In this document: piece after piece, positions 22,801 through 36,327 of the stretch
How positions within the stretch are numbered: the first letter of the stretch is position 1
Layout: every line of letters begins with the position of its first letter
Assembly: GCF_018873765.1 (NCBI RefSeq)
Contig: NC_057916.1
Location: 29,053,501-29,117,500, forward strand
DNA length: 64,000 nucleotides
Direction: 5' to 3'
From: Telopea speciosissima
Lineage: Eukaryota > Streptophyta > Magnoliopsida > Proteales > Proteaceae
Made by a program: the position numbers and the translations under genes
Notes under the pieces: model-generated
What the model saw: the letters and a program-made list of their open reading frames with translations, nothing else
Databases searched by the model: none
What the model was told of the DNA's origin: nothing

Positions 22801-25800
22801 TGAGAATCACTGGAACCAATAGAAGCAGCTCTGATAGGCAACCTTTGTAGAGGTGATGCTGGTGCAGGGTCCGAGTCACTGAACTTTGATTTCTGAGCAC
22901 TTGGGGACAGTTTCATAGGCAACCGTGATCTGGACTGCTGAGAGGATAATGGCGATGGAACAGGGCCAGAACTTCCTCGTGCTGCGATTCTCTTTTGCCT
23001 CTCTCTCTTCAAAGCTTCCAACCTCTGTGCCTCTTCCTCTTCCTGAAATTTCCCAACAAAGAAGCGCCATAGGTAGTCAAACAAAACTAGCCGAAAATGG
23101 CTGTAAACAGGATTATAGCCACTTATTTGGGCAAATGTGCAATTGGAAATTGTAGAATACATTTTGAAAAACATAGTCAATTTGTTCGGCATTGGTTGAA
23201 AATGAACAAGAAGAAAAATACCTTCTCTTTCTTCACTTTCTGAAGGTCAGCTTTGAAGGACCTTAGTCTTTCAGCACGTGCTTGTGCTTCAATCAAAGGA
23301 CTCAATTTTGATGGCTTCCCTTTCCTCATTGCTGCTTCAATCTTCCTCTTATCCAAACCATCTCTTATTACTTTGGAATTCTTATCCTTGTCTGACTTCT
23401 TTGAACCAACCTTAGTCACATTCTCTTCCTTGTTTCTGTTCTTTACTGTGACATCTTCGGTATGCACCTGCATTTCATAGTCAACTGCAGGGTCATAACC
23501 AATAGTTTCCCTCTCTGTCCCACGTTCTGGCATCAAGCTCAAATCATCTGGCTCATAGCTGAGTTGGGCCATAATCCTACCAGATGAGTTTTCTGTCTTC
23601 TGGAGTGCAGATGGTAGCTCAGAACCAATATCCATTGCCATTCTGCTATCAGTTCCAACCTGATCTGCTGAATTTGCCCTGAGAGGAACTATAAAGGATT
23701 CATCAGTTACATTATGTGATGAGCTCCTGTCCGAGTTATTTGCTGGATGCCCAAATTCATTACCAGTCAGTGGATCTGAGAAAGACTTTGTAACCCCTGA
23801 ATGATTTTCTCGTCCATATATCATGAAATCATCATCAGAAGTCCTTCTATATGGCCGCCTTCCACCTTCAATCTCTGTCAACTGTACATCCACTTGACCA
23901 TCTCTGGTTCCTCCACCAGGTAACTGTCCTTTAGAGAGTAGCAACTCCTCATTTTCTAACTTCAACATGCGGGACAGCTTGGCACTGATTGTATCAAATT
24001 CGGTCATCCTCCCTTCTTGAACTTCTCTTGAATCTCGTCCATGAGGAACTATAGGATCTCCAACTGTATTTTGCCTTCTCCTAACTTTTGACTCTTTTTC
24101 CATAGCAAATATGCCTTCATTGCCCACATATGTATTTTCATTATCATCTCTCAGTAAACAGTTCTGAAATGCTTGCCAGTGTCCACCATCTGCTCCCTGT
24201 CCATACACTGTCTCATCCTTATCATATGAATCCCGAGTATCATTCGATTTTGTGTGGCTTCCTTTACTTTTTGAAGATCTTGTACGATTCTTATGCTTCT
24301 CATCCTGAGCATCAATTTGTACATCCTCAGGTTCTTCATCGGTTTCAGGATCAGAAGCTGAATTCGATTCACTTTCTGATGAATTCTGTCTGTTTGATGT
24401 AACATAATTGATGTTCCGAATGACAACCATGCCTGACTGTCTTTTATCTGATCGACCAGCCTTTCTTCGTGGTTCTCGAAATCGAGAACCTTCCTTCTCC
24501 AACTCCGAGCCATCCGGTGATTGTTTATAAGAGGCACCCATCTCCCTCTCTGATTCAGTGTTGCTATCTTTACTGTCCATGGAATGCCTTTTCTGTCCCA
24601 TCCTTTGTGCAGCATTGAATCTAGAATCCTCCACTGGAGGAGGATAGGGTGGTGGGAAAAATGGGCCATTTCCTGGATAACTCTGATAGTAAGGCATGCC
24701 TTGCATGGGATATCCTTGGAAGACTGGTGGAGCACCAGGTGGAGAATGAATAGGCCATTGAGGGAACATAGGATGCTGGAATTGTCCTTGAAAATATTCA
24801 TGGTGGCCCAATGGAAATTGTGGATCCATGTGACCCTTTTTATCTGTGCTTGATGAAACAGTGAAGAAAACTTAAAATTCAATTGACGCAAAAAAGAAGG
24901 TACTGGTCATTTATGAGAAAGAACATACAAAATAAAAGGCTCATCTGCAGAGCTGGTTACGGAACTATTGCATTAGGACCAACTGATACTTTCCTTAAAC
25001 AAAACAGCTTTCCTTCTACATTCAAGAAATATAATTGATAGAAAGTTGGGAATGATTTTATGACACTCCCTATACCCCGAAGTGGCGGGAGCCTCATGCA
25101 CTGGGTACACCCTCTGTGTATGTGTGTATGTGTGTGTGTGCGTGTGTGTGTCTGTCTGTCTGGATGGTTTTATGACCTACACCCTAGACCCCGCAGTGGC
25201 GGAAGCCTCGTGCACAATAAATCATTCTCCTATCTGGTTGATGGTTTTGGCATGGTAATCGCTGCAGACTGGCATACTCTGTAGAGTTGGGATTTACTTC
25301 CTTGTTATTGATCCTTAATTAATTTTGCAAAATGCACACTAATATTCTATCCATAAGCTGCGTTAGAAAGAAAAATTCCTTGGCCATAAACTAAACCTAC
25401 CTCCATTTTGATGTGAACTCATATCTGCATCAGCACCATTTGCTTTCCCATTGCTTTCTAAGCCCAACTCACCACGGGATTCAGGCCATGCTTCACTAAA
25501 TTCCTTTTGTTTCTTGATCTCACTGGGAAGCATAATGCCAGAGGTATTCATGGAAGACAGGTCTGATCGGTTAGACATTGCTTCAGCTGCTTCAATTTCA
25601 AGCCATTGACCAGTTTCATGCTTCTCCTTCCATAACTCCATAAACCTTATGCATGCTTCCCTATGACAAGGAGAAACTGAATTCATCAGGGATAAATTTC
25701 AAAACAAAATATTGTCAATAGTTGACAATCAGCAAACTGGATGGCAATCTGACATCAACAAAACTTTCTAAAGAAATGGTCAGTATCATAGAATACTGCT

Positions 25801-28800
25801 CACATCAACCGTGTCGCCCCAAAGCACTCCGCAAATGATATCAAAGGTGACATGTGGTCCATGTCAAAACCTGCAGCTACAGCACGTGCAAAGGCCATGC
25901 CTTGTTCTTTCTGCAGCACAGTTTTGCGAGTCTCCAGTACTTTCAGGAGCTTGACTCTGACAAGAATAACACAAATCAAATCAGACAATCCCCCAAAGAA
26001 TGTGGACAGCAGCCACAGTTGATGAGAATTATCTTAACGCCTGATATAAATATCACAGAATATAGCTACCATAATTGTCGAGGTGTTGCCTAGGCAACCG
26101 GTTGTCATATTGTTTTAAGGCAAAAAATAAGAAGAAAAATAAGATAATGGGGAGAAGAAGCAGTAGCAGCTGCCACTACTGCCGGAAAGGTTGCAGCGGC
26201 AGCCACTTCCACCACCATCCACTGCCATCGAGAAGAATAAGAAGACCCTCTCATATTTATAGATAAAAGGGAAAGAATTCATTATTTTACACATAAGTCC
26301 GCCTATAAAAGTAAAACTAACCCTCTTTATACAACATGACTTGATCGCCTAGGCACCAAGGCAACAAAGCACCTGGCCACCGCCTAATCTCGCCTTGCCA
26401 CCATGACAACTAAGACAACACAAATATACTGTACACATTTTTTTTTTCTTTTGAAAAGGTTTTCTAGTCTGGAAAGACTAGAGAATTTCTTTAGTCCGGC
26501 ACCATTATTTGCCATGTGGCAGTGGATAAATCTGCAATTTTTAGGACAGGTAGTCCTCAAATGCCCATGCTCACCTGTCAAGTTTCAGCCAAAATGGTGT
26601 TGGCCAAGCGGGGAAATAAAGCTCTGAAAATTCCAGTGGAAAAATGAAGCTTTTCTAAAAAGATATGGACAGATGAAACTACAAGGAAATATGCAAATAC
26701 ATGGATTGGTATATGATTGAATTTGAGTTAAATTTGGCATATGGTCAATCTAAACCATTTCCTCGATATCCAAAAAAATTGCCACATCAACCTTCCATGT
26801 GGCAAAACTTGGTGCGGGAATAGAGAAACTCTGAGGTTGCCATACTTAAAAACTTTTACCTTTATTTATATATACACAATAGCATGACTGTTATGTATGT
26901 GCAAATAGTGAACATATTATTTAAGGGTGTACTACCCTATCATACCATTCTTTTGTATATGTAACTGCTTCTTGTTCTTTTTAAATTAGACATGTGCAAT
27001 TGGGGAGGGGGTGTGAAACATGGATTCAAGACAAAATGACAAAGAAACATTTGTGCAATAATGCTTTTTGAAATAATTATATCTCATATAAGGATTAAGT
27101 GTAGAGAGAAGGGGAACAAAAAGGATGTGGTTATGTAGCCCAGAAAATTTAGTTACCGGATCATTTCCACTCAAATATATGTATTGCCCATGGCCTATAT
27201 TAATGACATAAAAAACTATCACTATCTATGGTTCAGCACATTCAAGAAATTGGAGAATGAAAAAGTTTCATCAGGTGAAATTGCAAGCACCACATAAGAC
27301 TCAGGCTGCCATACTTTGAATTTTCCTCCTGCATGGTGGATCCATTTGATTCAGGTGGATGTGACCCGGGCTGCCATAGTACACAGAAAACTAGCTTCAG
27401 TAAATTTACCAAGAGTTTCTTTGTCTAATGAGGCATATGGAATGCAAAATACCTGGTATAGGATTATCGCTTTCTCCGCATCGACATCATGTACAGGCTT
27501 GCTACCTGTCCAAAAAGCACACGTTATGACAAAGAATGATAATGCAAATAAATTCTTTAAATCAGCTTTCCCAGTAAAAAAGGTGGAGAAAATCCATAGG
27601 AAAACTCAAAATCAAAGGTTATTTTTTATGAACTACATACAGCAAAAAACAGGAATTGGTAAATCAAATATGGAAAAAGTGGGAAGAAAAATAATAAGAA
27701 AATTTCAGTGAATAATCTCAGTCATAGACAGCTGAAAGATTGTGAATCCAGAAACAAATAGAATACCTTCAATGCTTTCCACAGATCTGGTTTGATGGTC
27801 TTCAACCTGCAGCACGAGGAAAAGATGAAATTGACAATTTCTAAAGCACTTAAGCACATAGATCATGCAATAATGAAATGTATGTTTACTATTTACTTAC
27901 AGTGCTCAATTCTAGATTCTCGTTACCCTGAATGGCAATCGCCTCCTCAATCTGTAAGATCTCTGATTCTATGGTATTCACTCGTTCCAAGACTTCCGGA
28001 TTGCTCACGAACCGGACAAACCTGAGTTACAACATATATTAGTCCGATATGTCATGCTCTACTTAGAAGAATCAGCAAAGTAATTCCTTTCATGGACAAG
28101 TGATACTGAATGGCAACCTCACCACTTGCAACCAAGAGTACCCACCTGATGGCGCAGCGAGCTCAACATTGGATCAATAATCAATAAAAACATACAAGAA
28201 ACATATAATATATCCATCAGCTAATAATCAGATATTAAATACCAGTGTACAGCACCAAACCAAGCCATAACGTTGTTATATTTCTTGAATTTCCTTGGGA
28301 ATCTAATGATGTATTGGAAAGTAGGGATGACTAATTACAAGTTCAAGCAGGAGCCTGTTTTAAAAATTTGTCCTCCCTCCCAACTATTTGGCATTTCAAG
28401 AAAAGGATGAAATGATAGCAAACAAAGTATATTTTTGCATTCATAATATCACCAAATCAAGAAAATCAAAATTTTTTTTTTATCTAAATTGTGTTTCCAT
28501 CCAAAGGGTAAAAGGTTGACAAGCAGGACAAAGCTTTAACTTGTTTGAATTTTCACAGATGGTGATTTTCATATTGGGAGCTTAATTTTCTGAAGTTCCA
28601 TCAGACACTGCCAGTCTCCCAGATTGGAGGCTTTGAAAATAAAAGAAAAACAAAAGAAGTCAACAAAGTGAGTGGGACCCAGAAAAGTAACAGTTATTAA
28701 TCCACGGATCCTAGAGATACTCCATAAACACTCTTTTGATTCTCATATTTTGTAAATGGCATAGATTCCTTTTGATCCTAGGAGATTCTTTATCCTTCCA

Positions 28801-30419
28801 AATACCTCTTTTAAACATTTTCGAATCCTACAGAAAGTTCAAAAACATTACCACGAAAGAGCCAAGTAATATTGCTCATGTCAGATCTCTTACAAGCAAA
28901 GTTCAGTACAATTCATCTCAAACCAACTCAACAAAAACAGTACTCAGATAACCGGAACTAATGCCCCCTCCTCCCCCCCCCCCCAAAAAAAAAAAAAACA
29001 AACCTGCTCAATTTCATAGAAATTTCTTCTCTGCAATATACATTCAGAGAGAACTACAGACAGAATGCAACAACTGGATTGATCATCAATCCCTAGATAT
29101 CTACTTTAACTTGGTTGAGTTTTCAAGAAAATTGGCCAAGCATCCAGTTACCCGTCCTCAATCAAATCAATTTACTGGTCCAGTCGTTAAATTCCAATTA
29201 TGAGTTACTGAACCATGTAAGAAATGAACGAATCATATTGTTGATGAAATACCATCTGACTCACCTCTCTACGGTGCCATTTGAGAACCATGTTGCATCA
29301 CTCCCAGAATTTGGTTCAAGTGTAATTGAGTAACCTCCCTTAGCCATCTGTTCTTGGGCTGTCTTCAAGTGGGCAAGAAATGGGTTCAGCAACCCTGAGG
29401 CAATTTTCTCCGCCTTCCCATTGGCAATGATGACCAAATCAAACCTGATAAAAAGGAAACAGTAGGCTTTCATTAGAACTGACCCTAGTGGATAAAAAAA
29501 AACCACATCCTGATGAATTTGACATTGCTGAAACGACATTAAAGTGCATCATGTGAAATCGGAAGCTTTAAAATCAATGAAAACAAGACCAAATTTTTCA
29601 TACATAAATGCATTTATTAAAAAGTAGTAGCTTACAGTATTGGAAGGGAAAACAACAAGAGTGCAACCAGAGTTTATATAAAAATATATATATCTGAAGC
29701 CAAACACCAACTGAAAGTGTCTTTTTTTCCTTTGCAAAATGGATAAGGCCGTTCAGAACAGGTGCATTGCAACACACAATTCATTTTACTAGCAAAACCA
29801 AAAACATTTTCAAATCGTACTTGAAAACGAAAAGGTTCATGATCTCCCAAAGTCCAATTCTCAAATGCAATTCTGTTCTGCAGTTAGTTAGATTAAAAAT
29901 TTGATCAGCAATTCCAACTATTCATGATGTTCTGTTTTTCCTTTACATGTTCCTACGCACACATCAGAACAGAGCTGTGACTTGAAGGGCGGAAAAACAC
30001 CATAAATAGAAAAGCAAAAAAGAAATAAACATTCAGGAAAACGTATGATTCACTCGAACCTGAATAACAATAAATTAACACGACGCAAGATTTCATAAAA
30101 AAATATATATATAAAAAGAATAAGAACTACAAGTGACACTATACTTACTATTGATTCAGTTTACACAGATTCATAACACCTCAAAAAATTCAAACCAAAA
30201 AACAGGGGCAGACGAGCATTTTCCGATCAAATGACGGAGCAGGACCGACAAAAACTTGCGATTTTAAGACCCTAAAACTCTTCTGATTCCTCCAATGACT
30301 GGTTAACTAACTCAAACAAATCAAGAGAAGCCAGAGTAATCTCTGATCGAGAGAAATTACCTGGTTCGAGTAGGAGTGAGCTGAAACACCACAGAATCAA
30401 GCCGAGTTGTCGACTTCAT
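19814..30419 (-). CDS. CIP7: COP1-interacting protein 7-like (CIP7 family), complete
   Basis: Thirteen minus-strand exons: 30419-30361, 29444-29265, 28021-27901, 27806-27767, 27505-27453, 27370-27315, 25956-25804, 25660-25401, 24843-23222, 23042-22104, 21263-20858, 20089-20024, 19881-19814. All junctions are GT-AG and keep frame, giving 1340 residues. The start MKSTTRLDSVVFQLTPTRTR and blocks KIASGLLNPFLAHLKTAQEQ, RKTVLQKEQGMAFARAVAAG and LWKEKHETGQWLEIEAAEAM are the conserved N-terminal region (about 1-290). A Pro/Tyr/Gln-rich part with GYPMQGMPYYQ follows near 340, then long acidic/serine-rich, low-complexity sequence. EEEEAQRLEALKRERQKRI (849-867) is a likely coiled coil. The C-terminus NLISQDETP ... 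SLLSPFRSKNSAKKLTT is conserved. CIP7 was described as a nuclear partner of COP1 acting in light responses; plants have several related genes, so the exact orthologue is open. Intron 6 holds a hAT-like element, intron 8 SINE tails and a TG microsatellite. Confidence 0.92.
25056..25213 (+). repeat. Two Au-SINE 3' tails flanking a TG/CTGT microsatellite
   Basis: CCCGAAGTGGCGGGAGCCTC (25077 onward) and CCCCGCAGTGGCGGAAGCCT (25190 onward) are both SINE 3' segments in the same orientation. Between them, about 25113-25162, is a TG-rich run that passes into CTGT repeats. The whole lies in intron 8 of the CIP7-like gene. Confidence 0.7.
26070..26414. mobile_element. hAT-like non-autonomous element in CIP7-like intron 6
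   Basis: The ends CATAATTGTCGAGG and, read in reverse, CTTAGTTGTCATGG are relatives of the CATAGTTGTC ends of the elements at 50678 and 57045. Subterminal GCCTAGGC palindromes occur near both ends (GTTGCCTAGGCAAC and ATCGCCTAGGCACC). No matching target-site octamer is visible, so the copy is old or altered. A GC-rich, GCAGC-repeat stretch lies inside. Confidence 0.55.
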
Positions 30420-30765
30420 CGTGCCAAACACCAACGCCGCAGCTTGGAGTGCGTAAAAAAACGCTAAGATTTATTTATAGAGAAATACAACAAACACTAA
30501 TGGAGATCTGAGACCGTCAATATACAATCCAAAAATCATAAAAAGAAGAAAGAAACAAAACAAAAACACAAAAAAGAGAAAGAACTTTAGTCTTCTTCTT
30601 CTTCTTCAGTTCATAGATCCAAAACTGGAAATTTCGCTTTCCCGGAAGCGAGTCCGGAAGAGTTGCCTTTTCCTCCAGTAAGGAAAAGTGAGTACCAGAA
30701 CTCAAACAGTGACTTCAAATACCAGTGAGAGCTCCTTTAATGGCGGAAAAAACTATATATTAAAT
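30420..30765 (-). promoter_or_regulatory. Probable 5' UTR and promoter of the CIP7-like gene
   Basis: Read on the minus strand, a TATATAG motif at about 30751-30757 lies some 330 bp before the start codon at 30419. Between them is a (GAA)n run (30591-30607), common in plant 5' UTRs. No intron could be placed with confidence. Confidence 0.4.
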
Positions 30766-32257
30766 AAATTCACTTTAGAAAAACTAAAATATGACAGAGA
30801 CTCCTCAGATAGAGAAAGAAAGGCGTTTTCTTGGATTCCAATTTCCGACCAGAAACCTTGAAACGGCGGAAAGTCAATGTAATTCCAATACAAAGACAGT
30901 GTGAAGGGTAGTTTAGTCAAATAAGAACCGAATTTGCCGGTAACAACCCGTAAAGGTTTCAGACAGACTCCAGAGTCCAGAGGCCGACGATGGATAAAAG
31001 ACCAATATATATTAAGCTGTACAAATTACTCGTATTGTGGTATCTCTTGATATTACGATAATGTCCTCGAAAGTGCAACAGTATTGCTTGATATGCCATG
31101 AACGAAGGTTGTTGAACAATTAAAAATTTAAAACAAAAAAATGAAAAATTATTCTCAAGTAGTTACAGTGTCACTAAGAATGTGTTTTCTTTACCAAAAA
31201 AAAGAAAAGAATGTGTTTTTGGAGTAAAATACGCTAACGGCTAACGTACTAACAAAATTCGGCCTTGCACCATAGGCCTTAAAGGTCTGTTTGGCTTCGT
31301 GGTCATTGCCCATAATCATCCTCCATTATGATCTTATTTCCTTAAGAACATTTTTATTTTCTACTTACATTTTGGTTTCGTGGTCTTTTTAGTATGAATG
31401 TATGGTCTCTTGTATTCCGTTGCTTGTATAATTGAGCTGATTCCAAAGGGTCGTTAAGAGGTTATAGGTCTTGAGGTCTGAAGGAATTGGCCTACCTTAC
31501 ACGTAAATTTTGTTATTGGTGGGGTCTTAACGAATTGGCGGGTCTATGCTGGGGGTTCAGGGGTGACAATCCCCTGAGAAATCTTTTTAGGGTTATATGA
31601 ATATTTCGATAAATTGTCTGTATAAGGTTTCACTATATATAGTGTAGCAATGTTTCTTTCTCTATAATAAATTTGAGAGAGATGTGAGGTTGTAACCCTG
31701 TTCTACGTTGATAGTGAAGCAAGTCTCATCTCACCGTGGACATAGGTAATCTTGTAGAACCATGTAACTCCTTGTATGCATTGTGTGTGAATAGAACTAC
31801 AACAAGGTCGGATTACGTCGAAATTTTAAAACCCCAACCCAACCTTAAGTCCCCTTAGTTGGGCCTAGGCCTGGCCCAACCCTGACTCAAGGCCTAAAAA
31901 ATCCAACTTTGACCCGCCTTCGTCGAGCCTCAAAAGATACCAATTCTAAAAAATGATGTTTTTCTCCTCAAGGCTCAAGCATCCGAAGTCCAACCTCTTC
32001 TTTTTCTCTTTTATGATTAAAGTCCAAGGACATCTATATAAAATTAGAGGGAATGTTGCTAATGAAAATGACGTTATTCCTTAAGATTAGTACTTTTTTT
32101 CTCATTGCGGTAGGAGAGAAGTCGATATCTTACCTTTTGTCTTTCAAAGATTGGTTAATCAAACAAAACAAAACAAAAACCAAGTTTTCTTTCACCGCGC
32201 CCATGGTGAACGAAGAATTCATTGATCATAAGCTTCGGTACTATTGGATGCCCAAAA
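30766..32257. other. Intergenic; possible decayed LTR at about 31430-31830
   Basis: TATATATAGTG near 31637, followed by ATAATAAATTTGAGAGAG and CTCACCGTGGACATAGG, resembles the R/U5 end of a copia LTR. I could not find matching LTR ends or a target duplication. No gene is seen. Confidence 0.35.
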
Positions 32258-32468
32258 GGGGATTAAAATCCCCTGCAGTGCGGCATCTGGTGGTGCACTG
32301 CAGTGTGGCCTTGAGAGCTCGACATGTGGAAGAAGTTTTATCCAATGGTGCGAGCTTGATGCATGACAGTATGTTTTTCTTTTCTTTCTTGTCAAGCTTG
32401 GCACCGTTGAATGTCACATCTTCCATGTGTTGAGCTTTCAGGCCAGCACTACAGAGGATTTTTTCCCC
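32258..32468. mobile_element. Foldback MITE
   Basis: The left arm (GGGGATTAAAATCCCCTG, then GTGGCCTTGAGAGCTCGACA) is the imperfect reverse complement of the right arm over about 85 bp: read in reverse it gives GGGGAAAAAATCCTCTG and TGGCCTGAAAGCTCAACACA. Only a short loop separates the arms. Frames across it on either strand are by-products of this symmetry. Confidence 0.65.
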
Positions 32469-32544
32469 TAAAAAAAGAGGGTTAGTTTCGACTTTAAACA
32501 ATAGAGATGGGAGTTTTATGATGGACACATGGTCATATCACCAA

Positions 32545-32901
32545 CATGGATCAAGAACTCAGTCGAAACCTGTTGGAACCACCTAGATATCTCAGTTTCG
32601 CAGGTTTTCGAGATGAGTTGCAGGGTTTGATCATGTATTGGTGGTTTTGACTAGTTTCGATCATGTTTCGACCAAGTTGAACCACCTTGAACCAGGCCTA
32701 TATAATACATTATCTAAACCGAAAAAGGCATATCGCGACTTGGTTTCGACAGAACTACTCCAACTCGGTAGTTTCTACAGAAACCCCTCCAACCAAGGTT
32801 TCCCAATGTATGGGAGAAAGTACCAGGTTTCGACCTAGTTTTGGTTGGTTTCGACCAAAACTCAATTTCAACCAGGTCGAAACCCGAGTTCTTGATCCTT
32901 G
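32545..32901. mobile_element. hAT-like MITE with perfect 8-bp target duplication
   Basis: ATCACCAA flanks both sides (32537-32544, 32902-32909). The ends CATGGATCAAGAACTC and, reversed, CAAGGATCAAGAACTC differ at one base. GTCGAAACC and GGTTTCGAC motifs recur inside. The element is 357 bp and non-coding. Confidence 0.85.
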
Positions 32902-33330
32902 ATCACCAATGATGAGGAGATTCTTTGTCCTCCACTACCGAAGGAAAATTTTTGCCCTATGGGAAGAAAAACCATGGAAGTTACGCTATGAAGGATACTC
33001 AAGATTCCAAAACAATACCAAAAAAAACAAAGGTTTCAAGAAGTGGTGAATCAGATTATGAATCGTTTGACTCAAATCGGAATTGAAGGTCATCGATCCT
33101 GATTTCTGACAATCCAATACGGCCGATTCCTTGATAAAAACACTAGAATTGTTGGAATATTCCTTGAATAAGCCGATTCTAAGACTTCTTCAAATTGATT
33201 CATGCCGATTCCGATCTAATTAGTATTGGCCGCTTCTGTCACCGATTACGCATTCCAGTATTGCATTATCACCAACTTGAGGAAGAAAAGGCTCTTCTGT
33301 GCAATATGTACGAATATTAATGCTCTATTT

Positions 33331-33546
33331 GGTATGTATTCTAGGTCAAAAACAACATGTTCTTAGACTGGAAAAAAAATGTTTGGTATGCATTTTAGTT
33401 CATGGAATTTAGATCACACGATCCATTTTTGAACCGTACATGAGACTATCATTTCGCACGGCTCCTAAGTGATAAAAGACATTCTGTATTCTAGCTGAGA
33501 ACAAGAATACCTTGTTCGCACGAAAGCATTTTTAAGAATGCATACC
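33331..33546. mobile_element. Possible MITE with GGTATG(T/C)ATTCT ends
   Basis: GGTATGTATTCTAGG on the left and AAGAATGCATACC on the right are inverted copies. Similar ends occur in intron 4 of the PP2C-like gene (about 17727-17934). Target copies were not resolved. Confidence 0.4.
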
Positions 33547-36149
33547 ATAAACAACATAAGAATGTATATAAAAGCTGAGAATGAAATCCAGTGGAATACA
33601 AAAATTATCTATGATAGTAAAATGGCTTAATATTAACTCCCTTTTTTTGGATTTCTTGAAGGACACCCTAAATTGATGGAAGTCTTTAATCATGCTGTCC
33701 AAACAGATCATAGATCAAATGAAAATTTTCCAACAAAAGAGCTTATACATCAGGATTCACGATTGGATCAGCGAATTTGAATTGGTCGATTCCGATTCTT
33801 TCTGATCCAATCCTATACTCGCAAGAAATTTTTAGCTGAATTCAAGGTTTTTATTTCGACCAATTTAACTCGATTCTTATCGAACCAAAGTGGAATCGGA
33901 TCGGCCGATACCGAACCCTAAAAATACTCCAAATCTAAATATATAAAAAGGTATTCAAAATAATTTGGATCAGTTATGTAGTCTATTTCATAACAAGTCA
34001 AAATGTATTTTGAATAGCTTACTTGACAAAGAAGAGAACTTTTAATTTTGAGTTATATATTGCTCTATGAAAATGGCTGAAGTATCATTCTTTGTTTTTC
34101 TCTGATGTTAACCTCTCTGCCCAACTGGAATTTCCTTTCAATGGACGTTAAAACTTAGAAGAGAGAGGAGTAGGGACATGGGGTTAATAATAATACTAGA
34201 TTTACAGTATTACACTGAGACCCCTCAGATTTGCTTGATTTTTATATAATATCCCTATTGTAATTTTTTGAAAATGACAAATAGGAAAAAAGAGAATCTA
34301 TCTATAATAACATATTTTGTCGGTGAACTTTGGAAGTTTCCAATGATGCCCATCAACTTGAGGTCCCCACTAAACCTCAATTCTAGATCGGACGATTAAG
34401 ATAGCCCCAACAATACATAAGGCTCCCCCACACCTATTGAATGGAACTGATTGGCTCATTTCAGATGATTGGATTAGGGGGCCCACCCATCAATCAAAAC
34501 AGCCTAAATTTTTGGTTTTCTTCTACCCTATTTGTTAGGGAACATTAATTGGAATCTAAGAAAAAATTACACTTTTACATGAAGGGAATTTAGATAAGTC
34601 CTTGGGGGCATTGAGAGATTAGCTTAGCTCGCCTACACCCGATAATGTACATGTGGACCATACCCATCTATCTTGCTACCCAATTGTTTTGGCCATCTTA
34701 GCATGTAGCTAGGAAGGACAAATCAAATCATTGAAGGACACTCTAAAAAGATCCTGACCATCCAATTTATAGTCTGATCATGAATAGCAAAACTTTATTT
34801 TTTTTTCTCTATTCCTCCTCTTAAGGTATACCCAGTAAGAGAAAATTTGGGAGCAATCAATTGGAGGTTCACATGTGCAACTGATGCTTTGTTTGATCCT
34901 CTAATAAGTATCATTAGTTAAAAAAAGAAAAGAAAAAATAATATAAAAGATGCTTTTGTTGTCACCAAAGTGATGAATTAAGAAGTTATAACTTTCTTTT
35001 AAGGGGGAGTTTATCTGTCTGAAAGTGTGGTTTCTATGAGTGCACAGGTGGCCAATGGGAGAGCGAGTGGAGTCATTAAGCAGGGCATTATTAGCTCATT
35101 TCGTGGAGGTAGTCAGGTCATCCTCCCATGTGTTTGGGCGCAAGGTGCACACTTCTGGACATAGTTTTTTTTTCCTGTTCTTTTAATTGCCCCTTATTTT
35201 ATTTCTCCAAAGTAATATAATATATTTAATGCATGGATAAAAATAGATAAAAAGGGCAAGAGATCTCTACTTGGTCGCATGGTCTCTACACAAGTGTCTA
35301 GGCCAATGGGTGAGCATGCCTAGGTATCTACCCAAGGGTAGAGGTGTCATATCACAGTGCCTTGTGAAAGGGCATAGGAAACACCACCAAGTAGACAACA
35401 ATTTAATGTAGTTTTATGTGAAATGACAACAATTTACTCTCATTGAAAAAAAATGTGTTACTAATAAGTAAGTTTACATTTCCTTAGTTCAACACTTTTT
35501 TTTTTCATGAACTTAGTTCAACACTTTAGATACAATAAGATCCCCCCCCCCCCCTTCTCCACCTCCAAAAAAAAAAAACTTCTAATCTCCGTCATAACCA
35601 TCTCTTTCTTTTTTTAATTATTGTTCATGGAGTTCTCTGAGCGAGCAACATAAGGGAACTCACCAATAAGAATAGACGAATAATTTCATACATAAAGAAC
35701 CAGAGTGGTCATTTCATAGAGGAGAGAGAGAGAGAGAAGGTGCTAGTGTAGTAGTGTAACATCTAGGGTGCTCTGATAATTTTCCCCCTTTTTTATAAAG
35801 GGGAGGGGATGTTTCCTAATAGACAGGACATGTGATCTTAAACATGGTGAAGCAAGGAGGAAACAGTTTCTTTTAAAGAGGGACAGAATTTGCTTCATAC
35901 TAGCCATAACTAAGCTGTTTTAAATATCAGAATTTGATTTCTTGTTCTTCTCCCCCTCACTAAAGAACTATTATTTGATTTTTTTAATTTTATTTTTAAG
36001 GTTGGTGTAATTTGGTTGGCCCAATAACCCTTGAATCTATGATAAAATATGTCTTATAACCCTAAACTAAGACAAAACCAACCCATTAATTTTTGTTAAT
36101 GAGACAATCTAGGTTTTAAAATACATTATATGTTTTTCTTATAAGCACT
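33547..36149. other. Intergenic; decayed repeats only
   Basis: A degraded unit at about 35020-35165 carries GGCGCAAGGTGCACAC and a Mutator-like core. A C-run (about 35543-35555) with a nearby A-run, and a (GA)n stretch near 35722, are the only other marked features. No coding exon was recognised. Confidence 0.5.
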
Positions 36150-36159
36150 ACATGTTCTC

Positions 36160-36327
36160 GAATTCTTATCCCCTCCAATTTGCTGTCTTTTTCAATTCCT
36201 CTAATTCCTCACATGGAGATGGAAATGACCACCCTACCCCCTGCCAGAAAACACTGCCCAAGATGGAGTCTACTCCCCCCTATTGGAGGAATTGGAGGTG
36301 CCCGTGAATTGGAGGTGATAATTATTC
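36160..36327. mobile_element. Mutator-like MITE, 10-bp target duplication (8 of 10)
   Basis: Flanks are ACATGTTCTC (36150-36159) and ACATGTCCCC (36328-36337). The arms TTATCCCCTCCAATT and, reversed, TTATCACCTCCAATT are inverted copies. The minus strand carries GGTAGGGTGGTCATTTCC, the same core as the elements near 11.5 kb, with which it also shares the TTATC(N)CTCC(A)ATTT end motif. Confidence 0.75.

Noticed and set aside
24151-24891. A 246-codon open frame on the minus strand
   Set aside because: It is the wrong frame of CIP7-like exon 9, whose true frame is conserved and joins neighbouring exons.
32053-32528. Open frames on both strands near 32.0-32.5 kb
   Set aside because: They overlap the symmetric arms of a foldback MITE and have no family match.
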